Shown one piece after another: positions 9,632 to 22,284 of a DNA stretch of 64,000 nt; positions within the stretch are counted from its first letter, which is position 1, and every line of letters begins with the position of its first letter. This stretch comes from Dryococelus australis (lineage: Eukaryota > Arthropoda > Insecta > Phasmatodea > Phasmatidae). The notes under the pieces were generated by a model, which was not told where the DNA came from, made no database searches, and saw only the letters and a program-made list of their open reading frames with translations. A program made the position numbers and the translations under genes. The stretch lies in contig CM056997.1 of NCBI GenBank assembly GCA_029891345.1, positions 216,357,212-216,421,211 of the forward strand. Reading direction: 5' to 3'.

Positions 9632-11185
9632 AAGGTCCGTTGCACCATTTAAGTTCATTGCTTTATCTAAGATCATTTTCGAACTTGATCTGAGATCGTC
9701 ACATGATTCTGTTGTAACATTCGAATTCAGTGCATGAGCGGAGATTGAGATGAACTTTTCTACGAATTGCGGAATATAGTGGTTCAAAGACTTTGATCCA
9801 AGATCAGAATACTGTCTATAGTAGGGTTAAATATTTTGTCACCAGAAAGACAACTTCGTAATTTTTAAATTGTTTGATTATGGATTTGACTATTGTTTAC
9901 AGTTGTAAAACATAAATTGGAAGATTATAACCTGACTTTCAAATGTGATAACATTTATTCAATTCAAACAGAATTATCTTTTGTCATGAGAGAACAAAAG
10001 TTATGCTTTGCGCGTCGAACAGACACACTTATAGATATGCAACACAGCCGCAGCCATACTTTTGTATTTTTAGTTAGCACTCTGAACCTCACGGCCATAC
10101 CGCGCTACGACCGCCCAGTCGGTGGGAGGAAGGGATCACGCCCTCTCTTGGCAGGAGTACCTCAGTTGTCCAGATCCAAGAGCCTAGCCTGATTCGCATG
10201 TAATCAAGGGCGCGCACTTCCACAACACAGCAAACACTGCAAGAAGCTAGAACAACCACTTGTTAAACGTCCTCTTCTGCACGAGCCACGACAACATTTT
10301 TGCACGTGGAAAGAGCAGACTTTGCCGACAGTTGCCAAATGTCCACTTTGACATGAATATTAATTTATATTGGTGTACGATGGTTAAAAGTAACTATGCG
10401 TTTGAATTGAAATATTAATTGCACTCAAAAAATTTTAAAGCATATATTGTTTGAGGATAAACCGACAGAGAGTGTCAATCAATAAAGATTTTGCAAATAT
10501 AAAATAAAATAATAGACACTTAAAATAACTTTAAAAAATTTGCAGTACACTTATAGTACTAAACAAAAGAGAAAGCAGTATGTCATCTTGTTTGTTGTTC
10601 AGTCCTTACATAAGACCATCAGTATTGCAAATAACAAACGAACAAGCGTGATTGTATACTGAACTTCCAGCCAGACACCAAAACGGTATTGAAAATTGTT
10701 ATGTAGAAGGATGCAAAAATTTTCTTTTTTACACTGAAAGGTATTTTGTTTTTTTACAGATGTGTACACAATTTTTTGAAACGCTGATCTCTCAGAGTTT
10801 GCCTCTTTCTTCTTTTTTACTTCATAAGATATAACAATTTTCTGGCAAATTTTGCAGTGTATTCAACCAGATTATGCAGTTAAAAAATACTAGTCTTAAG
10901 AGATAATGTTGAAATTAACTCGCTGTGATATTCTCCTACATTTCAAAACAAACGGACGCACCATGGCATCACAAAATAATAAACATTCACACATCTACAG
11001 TGCTCAATCCCGAACCTATATCACATTTTTTCTGAACTGATATCATATCTTCGATCGAAACTCGACCTGTCGCTTTGGTGCAAAATTTTTAACAGATGAG
11101 CTCAGATCCAACTAAAGATCATTCTGGAACCAGGAACTTAGAATCCCGGTTCAAGACGGAAGGTCGATGGTGAAATCGGGCATAG
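9632..11185. mobile_element. Possible TIR element, Harbinger-like ends
   Basis: The left side reads GGTCCGTTGCACCATTTAAG (9632) and, a little later, ATCTAAGATCAT and TCTGAGATC. The right side, read inward from 11185, gives ATGCCCGATTTCACCATCGA, then GGTTCCAGAATGATCTTT and GGATCTGAGCTC. The paired CACCAT and shared AAGATC/TCTGAG motifs suggest old TIRs. GGN-TTCACCA-type ends are seen in PIF-Harbinger elements. No transposase is visible between them, and the two frames of about 60-100 codons inside have no domain. Confidence 0.35.
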
Positions 11186-12439
11186 GAGTTAATTATATTG
11201 CGAAGTATCAGGATTAGCACTAAGAAAACAATTAGTGTACTTTTTTTTAATGAAAATTAACATCTCCATTTTATCACGTACCTGACTATCCCCAGATAAT
11301 TGTAAGACTAACGTTTGCTTCTGACTAAATAATATGTGAATAGTTAATCCACTTATTTATATGGAGCATTGAAATTCATCTACTTTATCTCACGATGGTT
11401 ACAAATTGTACGCTGGAATATTGAAATTTATTAAATACCTGATAGTCAACAAAATTAATTTCCTGGCAAAAAATAGTAGGTATTAATAAAAATTATGGAT
11501 TAAACTTTTGTCTAAGAAAATATGTAAAATATTGAAGCACTGTCTCTCGACTGGTATATGTTTGTTATTACATTTAAAAGGTTATATTATTTCCTGTTAA
11601 TTGGTACATGAACATAATTTTTGCAAGGTTATATTTTATTTATAAAAACGTTATATATATTTTAAGTAATAATTTTTGATTAAGTAAATCAAACACAGTG
11701 TACTTTTCCAGAAAACAAGACCCTTAGCAACAAATATTCCAGAAACTCTATTTTTAATTATGACTTCAACATTTTTGCCCCCTTTGAACACTACTGTTTG
11801 ACATTAAAATCGCCTCGGGTTAACTACCGCACTGTTGGAAAATTCGGCCTTCAGGATTGTTAGGCCTTAGGCAATAGCCCGTCCCATATTTTTTGCTACG
11901 TGTTAATATTCCCTTACCGTCGTATTTATTGCTCATTAAATGAATTAATTTTTTCATTTGCTTTTGTATCTAACGTTAGAGTAATGGTTTCTTTAACATA
12001 AATGATATCATTTCCTCTTCCGGGTAGAATAATAATTCAATTATGTGGCTGTTTGCAACAGTTCTGAATTTTAAACTTTTTTAAAAAGTTGTTATTTATT
12101 AAAAATAAAAAAACATTATATTCCAGTCAGTCTTCTGATTATACGTCCGGCAATAGTCTTCGGCTATTAAAAACATTGGCGCAATTATTATTTGAAATGA
12201 GGTATATGATAAAAATATTGTAGATAGAAATGAAGTGCTTAATGTCATTTGTAATTCTACAATAATATACGAAAATTTTAACACGCGTGTGTTTCAAAAA
12301 ATATTATCGCCGCGATCAAATCTGTACAACAGAGGTAGGGTGACGTAACTCTATTAATTTACAGTGGATTTTAAACACCTTATCTCTGGGCATAAGCTGT
12401 CAACAATTAATTGAGCACTTTTGAAATGTACCTATGAAA
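11186..12439. other. AT-rich, no gene seen
   Basis: No tandem array, SINE box or protein domain recognised. The 61-codon minus frame at 12099-12284 has no family match. Confidence 0.5.
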
Positions 12440-12727
12440 AATGTCATTGCCCCTACATGTTCGTATACTTTAATGTCATTGCCTCTACATGTTCGTATAC
12501 TTTAATGTCACTGCCTCTACATGTTCGTATACGTTAATGTCATTGCCTCTACATGTTCGTATACTTTAATGTCATTGCCCCTACATGTTCGTATACTTTA
12601 ATGTCATTGCCTCTACATGTTCGTATACTTTAATGTCATTGCCTCTACATGTTCGTATGCTTTAATGTCATTGCCTCTACATGTTCGTATACTTTAATGT
12701 CATTGCCTCTACATGTTCGTATACTTT
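12440..12727. repeat. 32-bp minisatellite, 9 units
   Basis: Nine head-to-tail units of AATGTCATTGCCTCTACATG followed by TTCGTATACTTT, spanning 288 bp. Differences are single bases (for example CCCC for CCTC in units 1 and 5, and a T to C at the third unit). Units are almost identical, so the array is young or kept uniform. Confidence 0.97.
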
Positions 12728-14309
12728 AATGGTCACACTGAGTGGCATACATACCGTTCAGTTGGTTACGAGGAAGGGAAAGTACTTCCGTCTGTTAACG
12801 TTAAATCGAAAGTGTCAGGTAAACATTCGTGAATAAGAAACGATTTATTTTGTTTTCTGTTTTTCTGAAAAAAATTTCTTAAAATTTGAAGTTTTACTTG
12901 ACCTACGCATGAGTATACAGATCAGGTCCATGGCAACGTTAATTTTACACGTGGTGAAAAAATATGCAATGTGCATATAAATACACCTAAACCAGGGCCT
13001 CAAAACTGCTTCGTTTGCCGTGAACCGCCTATACAGAAATATACACGTCGAGCATACACAGATATATGGTATTAATTTAAACAGTTTACATACTTTGTGT
13101 TTAGAGGTTTTACTTACGGGATACGAAATTGGTGAAGAAGAGGGAATAGAGAGAAAGCAAATTCCGAAAGACACCATCATGCGTAGAATCGAAATAGACA
13201 ACCTGTTTGGAACACCCCCCCCCCCACCTTTTTTTTTCTCCCCAACATAATAGATCACTCAGGGTCAGTAACAATGCGCTCGACTCAAAACCAAAATTAA
13301 CTCCTTCCATTTATTCACTCTGGCCATTACGTTGGGCTATAACGGATTCAGCCATTCCAGAGTTGAGTGTTCGTGTTCTCAAAAGAGTTCCGTAAGCCGT
13401 GCTGAATAAATTTTGCTCTAGAGCGAAGACAAACTACAGAATACTTCATCTGCATTGGTCCATGGCTAACACTGCACAATCTGGTGGGCTCTAGGCCAAT
13501 CACTATAAGAAAAAACAGATGACAATCAAACCGGTTATGATACAGACTTTATTTGAATGATGAGACTGGTCAGTTACATGTGATTCGAGTTTGCATGAAA
13601 TTTCGAAGTATAGTGTACAGCTCACAAACGCTTATTGCCGGCCCAAAATAAAAAAAAATAAATAAAAAAAACACGTATTTGTTAAAACTTTTAGTCCAAG
13701 ACAAAATAAATATTTCACAGAAATGGCACTTGGGGTGACTGTGTAATGCTGATTTCTTCGTGACTAATTTTACAGCGAATATCACGAACGATAATTAAGT
13801 CACTTTATTTTCAAAGAGGTGCAGTGGGAAATCCAAAAAGTTACTTGTTTTCAACATGAATACGGTAGATGCAACGAGTTTTTGGAATGATATTTCGCGA
13901 CCAGCAGTATTACAATACCTTGTAGCCCTCTTCATAATTTTTCATTTCAGATTTTAAATGTTCGTGTACGCGAATAACTGGTATCCAGCGTTTGAGAAGC
14001 CAAATTTTCAGTGGCTCAATCAAGTAATAGAATAACTTTCACATAAACCAACAGCAAACGTAGTGAAAAAATAAATGTTTTCGTACAAGCAGGGAATGAT
14101 TATATGTATATATATGTATATATATATATATAAGGACAATCTCTAACACAAGAGCATAAATATTCAAGTTATATTTGGTAGCTGAATCATGGTTCCAGAT
14201 TCAATAAAAAACTGCAAGGAAAAAAAAACTGAATCCTGTGACACTTTTTTCACACTACTCATTGTTAAAGCAGACATCTTAATTGAGTTATGTGTAGTGG
14301 AGAGGAGAC
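12728..14309. other. No gene seen
   Basis: Contains a C run (13214-13225) next to a T run, and an AT microsatellite (14101-14132). The overlapping frames of 60-137 codons on both strands at 12845-13395 run through these runs and show no domain. Confidence 0.5.
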
Positions 14310-14535
14310 ATTTAGGCGGCTCTTAACACCGAGACCTTGAGAGCCGATGATTGTGAAGTGAGGTGAATACGGATCATCCCCGGAATGCGAGAGCAGGGGA
14401 GACGGGAGATCCCAGAGAAAACACACCACCCAGCGGCATCCTCGGACACTATCCCTACATGCGAAGATCTGGGAAACGAGCCCGGCTAACCTAGGTGGGA
14501 GGCGAGTTGTCTCACCACTACGCCACCGCGGCCCT
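14310..14535 (-). mobile_element. SINE family A, near full length
   Basis: On the minus strand the head reads GGCCGCGGTGGCGTAGTGG (A-box region), then CGCCTCCCACCTAGG and the body AGATCTTCGCATGTAGGGAT, ending near CTCAAGGTCTCGGTG. The same order occurs in copies at 28.7, 29.0, 32.9, 35.6, 54.3 and 56.8 kb. It is a tRNA-derived, Pol III type SINE by its head; I cannot name the source tRNA with confidence. Confidence 0.85.
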
Positions 14536-14679
14536 TTTAAATTATCAAGTCTCGAGTATATATAAGACTTGTAGTAAGTTATTGAACTTACAATTAATTA
14601 TCAATTGTATGGATAGGATACAAAAATTATAACAACATATAATATAAGTAGTAGGGAAGTTGGGCTTGAAGTGCAAGGG

Positions 14680-15590
14680 TGTGGGGAGGTCGGATCCGGA
14701 TTACGGGGAGACGGCATATTATTACGTCACCCGACTGCCATATTGTATGTCATTGACATTTTACCCCTGACCCATGTGACCTTGACCTTGAGGACCATTG
14801 ACCTCAAAAAACACTAAAAAAAAGCCTTTAAAAATTCCAAAAACTCCTCAAAAAAATTCTAAAAAAATTCTAAGAATTCTAAAAAAATTCCGAAAATATG
14901 TATTATCAAAATTTATTAAAAAAAATACATAGAAAATTACTGAAAGCATACTCAGAAATGACCCATTTTTTTTCTTTCAGAAATGCTGACAGGGATCTGC
15001 GACTCTGGTGACTGGGATCAGTAACTCCGAGCCATGTGAACAGGATCAGTACGTTTGACCTTTGACCTTGGACTTTGACAGTTGACCTTGAAAATACAAA
15101 CATTAAAAAAAATCACAAAAATTTGAAAAATTGATTAAAAATTTATAAAAAAAAATTATTACGAATTTAATTTAAAAACTTTTGAAAATTAAAAAGTCGT
15201 TTAAAGATAAATGTCTATAAACCTTTGTTTTAAAAATGTCTTAATTAAAAAGCCCTTATCCCCGACGGCCATTTTTTCTTTTTTTCCCTCGAAATTTCAC
15301 TTTTTCCTTAATAAATTTAATTTAAAAACCTACATTTCCTGAGGTCTACCTCCACACTACCAAACTCTCACCTCTGTTCGAATCCAGCTGCGACTAACTC
15401 CCTCGCGCCCATTCCCCTCATCTATGCTCATCCCGCCATCTTGACTTTTTCGTTCGCCATTTTTTTGCATACTACTCGAGGCCGCCATATTTGTTTTTTT
15501 GTTCGTCATTTGTTTATACATTACTGGAAACCACGATCTTGGTAGGCATCTCCCATCCGCCATATTGGAAGCCAATAACCATGACCTTGA
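14680..15590. repeat. AT-rich repeat with GACCTTGACC motifs
   Basis: GACCTTGACCTTGAGG, TTTGACCTTTGACCTTGG and CCATGACCTTGACCCC recur between long A-rich runs and CGCCATATT/CGCCATCTT motifs. It runs directly into the left arm of the large inverted repeat and probably belongs to the same element. The matching outer part is missing at the right arm, which ends at about 24455. Confidence 0.6.
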
Positions 15591-16179
15591 CCCCATTACC
15601 TTGAATTGCCTTGAAAACAAAAAACTCGAGAAAATATACACAAAAGTCAGCAATCATAATACGTTACAGACACCTGCGGCCATATTATATGCAAACTATC
15701 TTCATCTTGATCCCATGACATTGAAAACAAAAACTTGAGAAAAAATTATGCAAAAATACAGAAGTTAGCCAAGACTATACATCTTTACAACAGCCGTTGT
15801 CACACTAAGACTCACAGCCTACCTCCCTACTGCTTATAATGTACACATATGATAAACATTTGATGTTATATTGACTTTGAACCAATCGTATTGCACCATT
15901 AATATTTTGTGCAGACATCAACCAACCAATCATCGAGTAACCACATGATTGCAGCTGACCAATCACATGCAGGCATTGAGACATCACACACACACAGAGA
16001 TAGTAGGCAGGATATAGATGCTAGTTCCTTGATCACATTAACATGCAGTTATATCTTTTCAGTTTCTTCCAGACTTCTTGCTCACACTTAAGGAAGACAA
16101 CTGACTACTCTTGTCGGACCACCCCTTACAAGACTGACCCATGGACCCATTTACCCCATTGACACATTAACCTATAATG

Positions 16180-16402
16180 ACCCCTGATTGCTGTGCTAAT
16201 TTCGGTGCTGCGGTGCAAATTGCAGTGCTATTTATGGTACTGTGGTGCTTATTGTGGTGCTACGGGGCTAATTGCTGTGCTGCGATGCTGATTGTGATTG
16301 CTGTGGTGATTGTGGTACTGATTACGATTGCGGTATTAAGTGCAGTGCTGATTGTGATTGTGGTGCTAAGTGCGATGGTAAGTGCGGTGTGTGTGTGTGT
16401 GT
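16180..16402. repeat. GTGCTGATTGTGATTG simple-repeat block with GT tail
   Basis: Irregular 15-bp units such as GTGCTGATTGTGATTGCGGT end in a GT run (16386-16402). The mirror block at the right arm is 23420-23760. Frames here (16177-16440) are hydrophobic V/I/A repeats and are not credible genes. Confidence 0.85.
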
Positions 16403-17338
16403 GGGTCTCAAGTAAAAAAAATGCATGTATTTTAAAATAAATTTAAATAGTCCTACCCCCAAAAGCTCAAATAAGAACATTATATATCATAATCTCGCTT
16501 TAAGAAGGTATATATCCAGGTCCCTCGGTAAATTTAATAGCTTTCTGAGTAAACTGTAATTACACTTTGCAATAAAAGTGCCCAGAATTACAGCAGGCTA
16601 CCCTCATGCTTTGCCATTGGTATATGTGCAACATGGACTTTGTACAAAACGACGCCGCGCCACGACGGGCCACCACCATGCTTCCCAATTGGTCGTAGTC
16701 GACTTTTATTTTTTTTAACATAGGTGGAAATTGGATCTTATAATCATCACTGGTGGCAACCAGTAAGTGATAATGCAGGTTCAAAGCTCCATGTTCGTCG
16801 GGGTTAAAATGCAGCCCTTCATATTACGGAATTCATCTTTGCGGTATTGCAGCACTCTGAGGAAACTCACATATTCGTTCGCTCCGGAAGAAAACATGCA
16901 GGTACTTACATAACAATGCGTAATTTAAATATGCTTGTTGGCATATTTATATATAAATTTAGAATTTAAAATTAGTTTTATTTTTTCACATATTTGTATG
17001 TACATACTTATATATAAACATTAAAGTTTATTTTATGTTCCCATATTTATATGTACTCTATATTTTATATAAAAAAATTTTATATTCCCATATTTATATT
17101 TACATACGTATATAGAGACATCTAAATGAATTTTATAATTCCATACATTTATCTACATACTTATATATGGATATTTAAATAAGTTTTATGTTCCCATATT
17201 AATATATGCATACTTATGCATATGTGGATTTATATTAATTTTATATTGCCATTTTTGTATGTATAGCAAAAATGGTAGAAGGACAATATGGGAAACTGAG
17301 GCATTTTAACATTCTGAACATGCGAGACACGCTACAAC

Positions 17339-17352
17339 AGCGCTCCTAGCGG
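17339..17352 (+). promoter_or_regulatory. CTCF-like motif AGCGCTCCTAGCGG (tentative)
   Basis: The 14-mer AGCGCTCCTAGCGG sits at the inner edge of the left arm and recurs, inverted, at 22271-22284. It resembles the AGCGCCMYCT core of CTCF sites. This is a motif resemblance only; it may simply be part of the repeat. Confidence 0.2.
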
Positions 17353-17365
17353 CTTGTGCTGACGA

Positions 17366-18439
17366 ATACCCGGAAAATTCAATTATGCATGGCTCGGCAT
17401 GCGCGATTTAAGTGCAGTTGTCTCGTAGTATTAAAAGTGGTTGTTTTACCGAATGTAATATAACGGTAGCTTATTCATATTACTATGCCGTATTTAAAAA
17501 TGCACTTAAAACATAAATATTGTCATTTGAAACAAGGACAATCAGTTGTAACAGAAATATGTTACTGGGCACAGACTTAGATGTTGCAAGTTACAAAGGA
17601 CAAATGTTAATCAATTATAAGTAAGAGAATGGAATGCTATACTGTATTTAATTTGTCAGATACATAACCGACTGCATTTATTCAATAAATTCTTGAGAAT
17701 TGAGCTGTCACCAAGTATTTTTTTCTGCAAAAAAAAATCGGGAATGAACATAACCAAATTTTTTTTTGAGCAGAAAAATCTTCACAGCTTATCTGTTTTT
17801 TATTAACGAAAGATTAATTTAAAATGGCTCTACTACAGTTAGTGATTTAACACAGCGGCTTTTATGAGCTCTGTAAGCAGCAATATCTTTTAGATATTTA
17901 AGATAAACCTAGCAACAAAATATGTTGCCTAAATATTTACTTACTGCTTTTTGAAGATTTTATCATTATATAAGCAACACAATAAATAGTTCACAAATTT
18001 ATATTCCTAACAGATGTGGTTTCTATTCTGCTTTCTTTTTCCGTAGAAGGTATATTTTGGTTGGAAATACATTTTCAAGAGAGAAACATTTTGGGGAAGT
18101 AAATTTTAACGTGGTAAAAATGTATAGATAATTATTGCTTAAGTTTTAATTTCCTGAATTTACAGCCAAGATAAATAAACACATATCTAGAGCGTTGCAT
18201 TTTATTTCAAAGTGCGTATTCGTTTCTACAGAATCTCGTCAGAAGGTGGTGACCCATCCGTTGGTCCGCCGAAGTTCAAAGTTTGACGGATAAAAAAACT
18301 TTGCCCTGCGATTGGTCGAAGATCATGCGACCGCCTGATGGGTGCGACGGATGGTTGCGAGTCCACCTTTACACATATTTTTTCTTGCGTACATACACTC
18401 GCAATTAGGCTACCGCCAGGTGGTGAGCTCTCTCACCTC
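17366..18439. other. Unique AT-rich spacer, no gene seen
   Basis: Start of the 4.9-kb centre between the inverted arms. No domain, SINE head or tandem array recognised. Confidence 0.5.
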
Positions 18440-19170
18440 TCCTTCACCCAACCAACTCCTTTTCCACTCCCTTCCTGAATTTACCAACCCCTCTCACAGA
18501 TACAAATTCCTCCCTCAACACATTCCACTCCCTCAAAGACCTCACAAGCATGGACTGCCTATCCCGCTCCGTTCTCCTCCACACCCTCTGAAGCTTCTCA
18601 ATGTTGTTTAATCTCCCTCTAAATACTCCCTTACTTAGCTTGCAGTGTAGCCCTCCCCATCCTCCCTCTTCATTCACCATCCTGTACATCCTGACTAGCC
18701 GTTCAATTTTCCTCCTGTCCTTCAACGAGCTCTACCCCATTTCTTTCATCATCACTGATGGCCTATAGTACCCTTCTTCCTCATCATCTTGCCGCTGCCT
18801 TCTCCACCTACCATTCACCCATCTTGCTGCCTTTCTCTGCACCTTTTAAAGTTCTCGCACCTTCACCTCCTCATATGGGTCCCATACTGCTGTAGCATAT
18901 TCTGACATTGGCCGTACCATTGTGCCATACACCTTCTCCATCACCACACCTGACTCCATTCAGCACCCTTGCCAGCATATCCAGAGCCCTTCTTCCCTTT
19001 GCAACCACCCTCTCTACCTGCTTTTTCCATCTGAGGTCTCCCTGCAGTACAATCCCTAGATACTTATATTGTGTTGCTTATTCTATCTCTTGTCCCTCCC
19101 ATCTGTACATGTCCCTGCTTATCACCTTCTTTATTGTAAGCCTCACTACCTTATAATTAGTTTTGTCGTG
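18440..19170 (-). pseudogene. Non-LTR retrotransposon ORF2 C-terminal fragment
   Basis: Reading the minus strand from about 19090: YKYLGIVLQGDLRWKKQVE (the KYLG block after the RT fingers/palm), then GRRALDMLARVL. After a frame shift come VYGTMVRPMSEYATAVWDPY and KVQRKAARWVNG, then, after another change, LKDRRKIERLVRMYRMV and REWNVL, the conserved LINE tail with its W..L and RR...L..Y patterns. The final part forms a 93-codon frame (18725-18444). This tail type is seen in CR1/L2-like and related LINE clades; the clade is not certain. The catalytic RT core is absent and several stops and shifts are present, so it is a dead 5'-truncated copy. Confidence 0.85.
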
Positions 19171-22100
19171 CAGTTATGCCACAACTACACTCCCTCAAGT
19201 GAAACACAGGCAGCTGTGGTTAACCCACTGGCAGCCATGCTTCAACCATAAGTAACAAACATTTGAAACCTCAGTTACTTCTTCATAATCTGATTGAACC
19301 AGTCAGGAAATTTTGGGGGCTGTAACCAAAAATCATACACAAAGGACTATTCTGTAGCTTGGTAATTTCTAGAGCCGGTTCATCAATGGGTGTACTTTCA
19401 AATTTGTAACCGTACTAAAGGCACAGTCAAGTACAGAAGGGGCAAGAGTATTGCCTCCTCCTCCCGCTCATTTCCAAATGCTGGTTTCATAGACACTAAT
19501 TGATCACTTCATCATTCAGCAGGTTTTTATAAATTATGGTAAAACTGCTCACCTCACTCCTTTTAAAATGTTTTATTTGTACGTATTTATTAAAAGAAAC
19601 AGACACACGCAAACATACCACACAAAGTGAGACTGTGTTCAAAGTTTCCATTTAGTCCAATAGTATTTTTTAATGTAGTAGTGTTCAGTTCGGATGCTAT
19701 TAAGTCACTTGTTCAGAAGTGGTTGCGATTTGGTAATTTCGAATTTTAGTAAGTATCATCCGATAGTAAAATATCAAACGCGTCATTATTTTACTTGACT
19801 AATTCAGGTCATGTTACCTCTCAGAATACTATGTTAGTGCCTATGGAGAGTACCCCAATTAAATTTCGTAGAACTATTAAATTTGATCATTACTTTGACC
19901 ACCACACATGGTGTGTTCATATAGTACATACATGCATTGGAACACAACTTCCTACTTAAGACATCCATTTTCTTGGCTAGTGTAGATAATCCATGGAGGA
20001 AGCAGCAACATTGACTGCAACATGCTTACAGCTTTCAACAACACAATGGTACGCCTATACAAAATATGAAAATGTAGCATAGCCTCTGATATCATGCTAC
20101 TTACGTGACATTTGAGAGATTATAGATGAGATAAATAATTTAAATACTACAAAAATTATACATAAGATCTACTGTATTAAGGAGAGTATTTCAGAACACA
20201 GCTAGATGATAATCTTTAAACATTTTAATCAATAATTTCCCACCATTTACTAATGGAATTTATGCAGTGCAGCTGGCGTTATGATGAAAATGCAATTGGT
20301 CAAAATATTTGATAGTACATACTAACATATGTACTCAAGCCATTCAGCTTATTTGCTTCACCTCTCAAGTTTTGCATGCATTAAGCACATTTAATTTTGT
20401 AATTCACTTTCAAAAAGAAAGCTTATTTCCAAATTTTTGTAACATTAGATCATTGTGAACAAGTCACTTTTAATAACCAAGCTGAATTTTACCAGAGATT
20501 TTCATATGCTTCATGGCAAGAATACTGGAAAACACATTGCAAAATTCAAAAGCAGTGAACTGAAAATAACTTACCTTGGTCATGAACTTAAGATACTTTC
20601 TGTTAAAATTCATGGCACTTGTTTTTGTAACGCAATTTGCAAGTTCTTTCTCCAATACTGTGATCACAGCAAACAAAACTCTGTAAATAGACTAACAGGT
20701 CAAAATAAAATTGTGCATATCCCTATAAGTGACTTATCTGCATTGCAGATTGTGGTAAAATAATTCGTTGAAAAACACATCATTTAAGTTAATACTATAG
20801 GAGTATGCACAAAGTTAAAATGGGCTACTGAGTACTTCAGGGAGTAAATAAGAGGGATTTAAATTTTTTTTAAATCCTTCATTTATATGTAAAAAATTAA
20901 TAATAAATATCACTGTAATGTAAAGATGACTTTCGGGAGTGAAATATTATAGTTTTGAAGTTTTGTACACAGTTGTGTAAACAAATGCGAGTATGAGGAG
21001 GAGGGAGGAATGTTGCTACTACTTTTGATTGGTTTTGATGTTAACCCTCACTCGACAGCTGGTTCACACTCTGAAATATATCCACTGACTTGCCAACTGT
21101 AGACAACCTGATGACATCTCCACTACTACAATTAAAGTGTCTGGTGTGTGGTGCCAGTACATGGTGTTTAGTACACAGAATGAACTTTGATGCACTAGCT
21201 GGAGGAGAATTATTCTCGCCACCGAAAACCGTACTCAACAACTCTCCGCTCATTCAAATTAAAATCACCTACAAACTCAATGTGGAGAGAAATTAAAAGA
21301 TTTGCACAGTAAAACAGCGCAAGACACGTATACATTATTTCTCAGTGCAAATAGGCTACACATGACAACCGTTTATGGGGAAACTCCCTGTTTCGCTGAT
21401 GCGTTACGCTGCGCGTTACCACCTAAAATAAATAGCCGGCCCACCTTGAATCATTGTTTTGGGTATTTATTACTCTGCTGACTCTTGGACTTTGGCTCAG
21501 TGCATAATGTTTAGCTAATATGTTAACATTGTTCGAGTAATCACCGACACACGTACCTAATTAAACAACTTCTCTGAAGTTATCAATCAGTTATATCCCT
21601 AGCTCAACTTGCTGAACTAAACACGCACTTTAACAAGAGACTTTAGCCAATTTAATAGACTAATGTGGAATTTGTAAACATTGTTTACTTTTTTTTTCTA
21701 AGGTGTCGCTCCAATAAAAACAAACCTGGACCTTTCAGGTTCGGGCTATCAAACTTCGCAAGGTCCTTCAGTGTACAAGATTACAAATATCAGCTACGAC
21801 ACTCAAGTGATTTCGTTCTTGGTCTTGTGGAAGCAAATTTGTGTTGCGAAAATCCTCTTTTCTGAAAAGGTTGGAACACACTATTATCGTGTAGGTATAA
21901 ACCTCCAGAGACTGGTGGTTTATACATCCACGTCTGCTCTTACATTTATGCACCCATTGCTTGCACCTAAGAAACAACAAAACAGTATTTAAGTAAATTA
22001 AGATTTGTGTGAGTGGAATTTGCAATAAAAACACGAATGGAAAATGTTATCCACTACAGCTCGTGTTCTTACCGACTTGCATCCCTTGAAAATCTCAAAA

Positions 22101-22257
22101 AGGACTTGCTGAAGTTCGCAACGTTCTAATTATTGCAGCCAAAAACTACACAAATCTTTCCTGCCATAATAAATAACCACTCAAGCGAAAAAGAATTGAA
22201 TTAAAACGCATCCAAAATACTCAAAACTACCCATTCAAAGCACAGCTTATTATCGTA
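19171..22257. other. Unique spacer, no gene recognised
   Basis: Rest of the centre between the inverted arms. A 102-codon plus frame (20455-20763) overlaps a 68-codon minus frame and is rich in K, I and F with no domain. Frames at 21041-21296 and 21665-22034 also overlap on both strands. An unspliced exon of an unknown gene cannot be excluded, but nothing supports one. Confidence 0.45.
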
Positions 22258-22270
22258 CGAACATCACAAA

Positions 22271-22284
22271 CCGCTAGGAGCGCT
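22271..22284 (-). promoter_or_regulatory. CTCF-like motif, inverted copy (tentative)
   Basis: CCGCTAGGAGCGCT on the plus strand is the exact reverse complement of the left-arm 14-mer at 17339, although bases around it have diverged. See the left copy for the limits of this call. Confidence 0.2.

Larger units (their letters stand above)
15590..17365 (+). repeat. Left arm of a large inverted repeat
   Basis: Read on the plus strand this arm matches the reverse complement of 22258-24455. Shared landmarks in order: AACTCGAG, GTAATACGTTACAGAC-like sequence, CATGCAGGCATTGAGACATC, CACATTAACATGC, a GT-rich block, AGTGCCCAGAATTACAGCAGGC, CCATGCTTTGCCATTGGT-like sequence, CAACATGGACTTTGTAC, ATGCAGCCCTTCATATT, and TGGTAGAAGGACAATATGGG (about 17271). 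Similarity is high in the 16.45-16.9 kb part and lower in AT-rich parts. No transposase is visible. Confidence 0.9.

Noticed and set aside
12440..12727. CRISPR array
   Set aside because: Units are contiguous with no unique spacers; it is a minisatellite, and the DNA is eukaryotic. The same applies to the 46-, 78- and 86-bp arrays.
20455..20763. 102-codon frame in the inverted repeat centre as a gene
   Set aside because: Low-complexity K/I/F composition, an overlapping open frame on the other strand, and no motif. An exon cannot be excluded but is not supported.
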